Shown here: positions 4,971-6,408 of the stretch, in pieces
Layout of the letters: the number at the start of each line of letters is the position of its first letter
Position numbering within the stretch: the stretch's first letter is position 1
From: GCA-003244245 sp038276315
GTDB lineage: Bacteria > Actinomycetota > Actinomycetes > Mycobacteriales > Pseudonocardiaceae
Reading direction: 5' to 3'
Length of the DNA stretch: 6,408 nucleotides
Assembly: GCA_038276315.1 (NCBI GenBank)
Contig: JBBPZY010000257.1
Coordinates: 1-6,408 of the forward strand
The notes under the pieces: generated by a model
Told to the model about the DNA's origin: nothing
Databases searched by the model: none
What the model saw: only the letters and a program-made list of their open reading frames with translations
Position numbers and translations under genes: made by a program

Positions 4971-5667
4971 TTAGGACGCCGGCAGTGACAGCACCTGTCC
5001 GATGACGAACACCGTGGCGTTCTTGGTGGGAATGTTGCCGCAGAGCACCGGCGCACCGTTGATCGTCGGTGCTGCCGCGGTGCCGCCGATTGTGATCTTG
5101 CCGCCTTCCAGGCTGTCCACCGTGCCGGCCTTGACGAGGCCAGCCGCGTCGTAGCGGGTGCCGACCACGTGGTAAGTCAGGATCTTGGCCAGTTTGCTGT
5201 TGGGCGTCGCCACGTCCGGGGCGGTGGTCAGCTGGTTGAGGATTCCGGGGCTCTTGGCCTCCAGAGCCTGGAACGCCGAGTCGGACGGAGCGAACACGGT
5301 CAGCGCCGGAGCGCTGTTGAGGGTGTCGACCAGGTTGGCCGCGGTGACGGCCTTGGTCAGGGTGGTCAGCAACGGGTTGTGGCTGGCCGCGGTGGCCACC
5401 GGGTCGTTGACCATGCCCTGCGCCGAGCCCGGACCCTCCGTGGGCACCTGGCTGCACGCCGGACCGAAGATGTCACTGATCTGGGTGACGCCAGTGCCAG
5501 TGGGCGCTGTCGCCCCCCCCGTTGGGCGCAGCCTGCACGCTCGACTGCGGTGCCGCGCTGGAAGGTTGACCGCTGGAGGCCGGCTGCTCCGAGTTGCTGC
5601 ATGCGCCGACCACGGCGGTCAGTGCCGCCAGAGCGCCGGCCGCGGCCAGTCGCTGGATCTTCCTCAC
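4971..5667 (-). pseudogene. MPT83-like fasciclin-domain lipoprotein, frameshifted at a homopolymer
   Basis: The gene starts at GTG 5667, 8 nt after a GAGGAG ribosome binding site, with the signal peptide MRKIQRLAAAGALAALTAVV-GAC. VGAC is a lipobox, so Cys23 would be lipidated and the protein anchored outside the membrane. A Ser/Pro/Ala/Gln-rich linker follows. After APN the frame meets eight G on the coding strand (5513-5520 on plus) and slips, ending at 5473 after 64 residues. Removing one G joins it to the rest (GGATAPTGTGVTQISDIF...) and gives a 231-residue protein ending at TAA 4971, close to MPT83 (220). The second part has GPACSQV, GPGSAQGMVNDPVATAASHNP, a FAS1 domain (NLVDTLNS, LTVFAPSDSAF, ILTYHVVG) and VLCGNI, whose Cys pairs with the first Cys in the MPT70/83 family. 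FAS1 proteins are adhesion or ligand-binding modules. Alone, the open frame from GTG 5447 would lack an export signal. It could be a decayed gene, a slippage switch or a sequencing error. Confidence 0.82.
5513..5520 (-). other. C8/G8 homopolymer at the frameshift point
   Basis: Eight consecutive C on the plus strand (eight G in the coding strand) lie exactly where the lipoprotein frame and the FAS1 frame must join. Seven G, or any length shifted from this by a multiple of three, would restore one reading frame. Such runs are prone both to replication slippage and to base-calling error. Confidence 0.9.
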
Positions 5668-5675
5668 TACTCGAT

Positions 5676-5681
5676 CTCCTC
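5676..5681 (-). promoter_or_regulatory. Ribosome binding site of the FAS1 lipoprotein gene
   Basis: GAGGAG on the minus strand, 8 nt before GTG 5667. It fixes the start at the signal peptide rather than at the upstream open codons of the same frame, which do not resemble a secreted protein. Confidence 0.65.
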
Positions 5682-5751
5682 GTCTGCTGGTTGGCTGATC
5701 TTCAGCCTCGCCTGCATACCTCCGGTGATCCCGTCCGGGCGATTTCGCGCC

Positions 5752-5776
5752 AGACGGATGACGAATTGAGTGTTCC
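5752..5776 (-). promoter_or_regulatory. Weak candidate ECF-sigma-type promoter of the FAS1 lipoprotein gene
   Basis: The minus strand has GGAAC (5776-5772), 15 nt, then CGTCT (5756-5752). This resembles the GGAAC/CGTC form used by extracytoplasmic-function sigma factors. The 5' leader would be about 75 nt. MPT70/83 genes in M. tuberculosis are under the ECF factor SigK, but its reported CCATCC...CCGAAT pattern is not seen here. The match is short and could be chance. Confidence 0.2.
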
Positions 5777-5865
5777 CGCGGCATGACAACCGGAACGATT
5801 ACGTGGTCGGTGTAGATGAAATCGTTACGAAGGGTAGGACCCGACGACGTATTGGCGTGCGACAT

Positions 5866-5905
5866 ACGTCAGGGCGGCCCCATCCAGCCGGGGCCGCCCT
5901 GACGT
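5866..5905 (-). terminator. Strong stem-loop after the upstream FAS1 gene
   Basis: ACGTCAGGGCGGCCC (5866-5880) and GGGCCGCCCTGACGT (5891-5905) form a 15-bp perfect stem; C5881-G5890 can add a pair. It lies 38 nt past the TAG at 5943, with no T-run after it. The core resembles the stem at 4901-4935 and the distance to the stop is nearly the same (38 and 36 nt), so the 3' end was probably duplicated with the gene. Confidence 0.72.
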
Positions 5906-5942
5906 TAGTAGCTGCGTGGATTGTCTACCAAACGCGGTTTGC

Positions 5943-6408
5943 CTAGGACGCCGGCAGGGACAGCACCTGCCCGATCACGAACACGGTGGCGTTCTTGGTG
6001 GGAATGTTGCCGCACAACACCGGAGCGCCGTTGACGGTCGGCGCCGCTGCGGTGCCACCGATCTTGAGCTTGGCGCCTTCCAGGCTGTCCAGCGTGCCCG
6101 CCTGGACAAGGCCCGCCGCGTCGTAGCGGGTGCCGACCACGTGGTAGGTCAGGATCTTGGCCAGCTGACTGTTCGGCGAAGCCACGTCCGGAGCGGTGGT
6201 CAGCTGCTTGAGGATGCCCGGATGCTGGGCCTCCAGAGCCTGGAATGCCGGGTCAGCCGGGGCGAACACGGTCAGCGCCGGAGCGCTGTTCAGGGTGTCG
6301 ACCAGGTTTGCCGCGGTGACGGCCTTGGTCAGGGTGGTCAGCAACGGGTTGTGGCTGGCCGCGGTGGCCACCGGGTCGTTGACCATGCCCTGCGCCGAGC
6401 CCGGACCC
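5943..6408 (-). CDS. MPT70/MPT83-like fasciclin-domain protein, 5' end outside the window
   Basis: The frame is open to the window edge (GPGSAQG precedes the first ATG at 6386), so the true start and any signal peptide lie beyond 6408. The visible 154 codons hold one FAS1 domain: MVNDPVATAASHNPLLTTL, NLVDTLNS, ALTVFAPADPAF, AKILTYHVVGTRYD and APVLCGNI with the conserved cysteine, ending SLPAS. The last 147 residues differ from the neighbour at 4971-5667 at only 13 positions with no gaps, so the two are a recent tandem duplication (period 972 bp). By family it should be exported, as a soluble MPT70-like or lipidated MPT83-like protein; which one cannot be told from this fragment. Unlike its neighbour, the visible frame is intact. 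It is followed by the stem-loop at 5866-5905. Confidence 0.9.
   Translation of the reverse strand, partial: GPGSAQGMVNDPVATAASHNPLLTTLTKAVTAANLVDTLNSAPALTVFAPADPAFQALEAQHPGILKQLTTAPDVASPNSQLAKILTYHVVGTRYDAAGLVQAGTLDSLEGAKLKIGGTAAAPTVNGAPVLCGNIPTKNATVFVIGQVLSLPAS

Noticed and set aside
4243..5457. Minus-strand open frame of 404 codons spanning rex and the FAS1 gene
   Set aside because: It crosses two well-identified genes and two hairpins in a different frame; its Gly/Arg/Gln-rich product is typical of an out-of-frame reading in GC-rich DNA.
5473..5865. Extended 130-codon reading starting about 200 bp upstream of the lipoprotein signal peptide
   Set aside because: The residues before GTG 5667 do not look like a secretion signal, and the GAGGAG site places the start at 5667.
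1..6408. CRISPR array, tRNA/rRNA genes, insertion sequences or prophage genes
   Set aside because: No repeat-spacer periodicity, cloverleaf, transposase or integrase coding sequence was seen. The only tandem repeats are the hemC minisatellite and the FAS1 gene duplication.

Overview
The window is GC-rich (mostly G/C at third codon positions) and every supported gene lies on the minus strand, so transcription runs from high to low coordinates. The content points to an actinobacterium, most likely Mycobacteriales. It has a Rex/HemA/HemC/HemD/HemB series, a HemD with an N-terminal methyltransferase-like half, and two secreted fasciclin-domain proteins of the MPT70/MPT83 type. The C-terminal half of HemD closely resembles mycobacterial HemD as I remember it. 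I recall no rex gene next to hemA in the M. tuberculosis complex, so I would not place the window there; the species cannot be fixed by eye.

Layout in the direction of transcription. (1) 6408-5943: the 3' part of a fasciclin (FAS1) gene running off the window edge, followed by a 15-bp perfect stem-loop at 5866-5905. (2) 5942-5668: intergenic region with a weak candidate promoter. (3) 5667-4971: a second FAS1 gene, about 91% identical to the first over 147 residues. It encodes a clear lipoprotein signal peptide, but the frame is broken at a run of eight C (plus strand), followed by hairpins at 4941-4962 and 4901-4935. (4) 4871-4843: a putative promoter with a Rex-like operator across its -35 element and spacer. 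(5) 4775-1: rex-hemA-hemC-hemD-hemB, with ATGA overlaps at rex/hemA and hemA/hemC, a 4-nt gap at hemC/hemD, and 92 nt of structured spacer before hemB, of which only the first 14 codons are inside the window.

The main operon covers the tetrapyrrole route from glutamyl-tRNA (HemA) through porphobilinogen (HemB) and hydroxymethylbilane (HemC) to uroporphyrinogen III (HemD). The NAD(H)-sensing repressor Rex is its first gene, which suggests that heme synthesis is tied to redox state and that rex is autoregulated.

The main oddity is HemC. It keeps the dipyrromethane-cofactor cysteine and the catalytic aspartate, but it has lost the active-site loop, the N-terminal GTRGS motif and a substrate-binding arginine, and its third domain carries a 5x15-bp tandem repeat. 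Other points worth checking are the homopolymer frameshift in the lipoprotein gene, the operator/promoter at rex, and two near-palindromes exactly 42 bp apart upstream of hemB.
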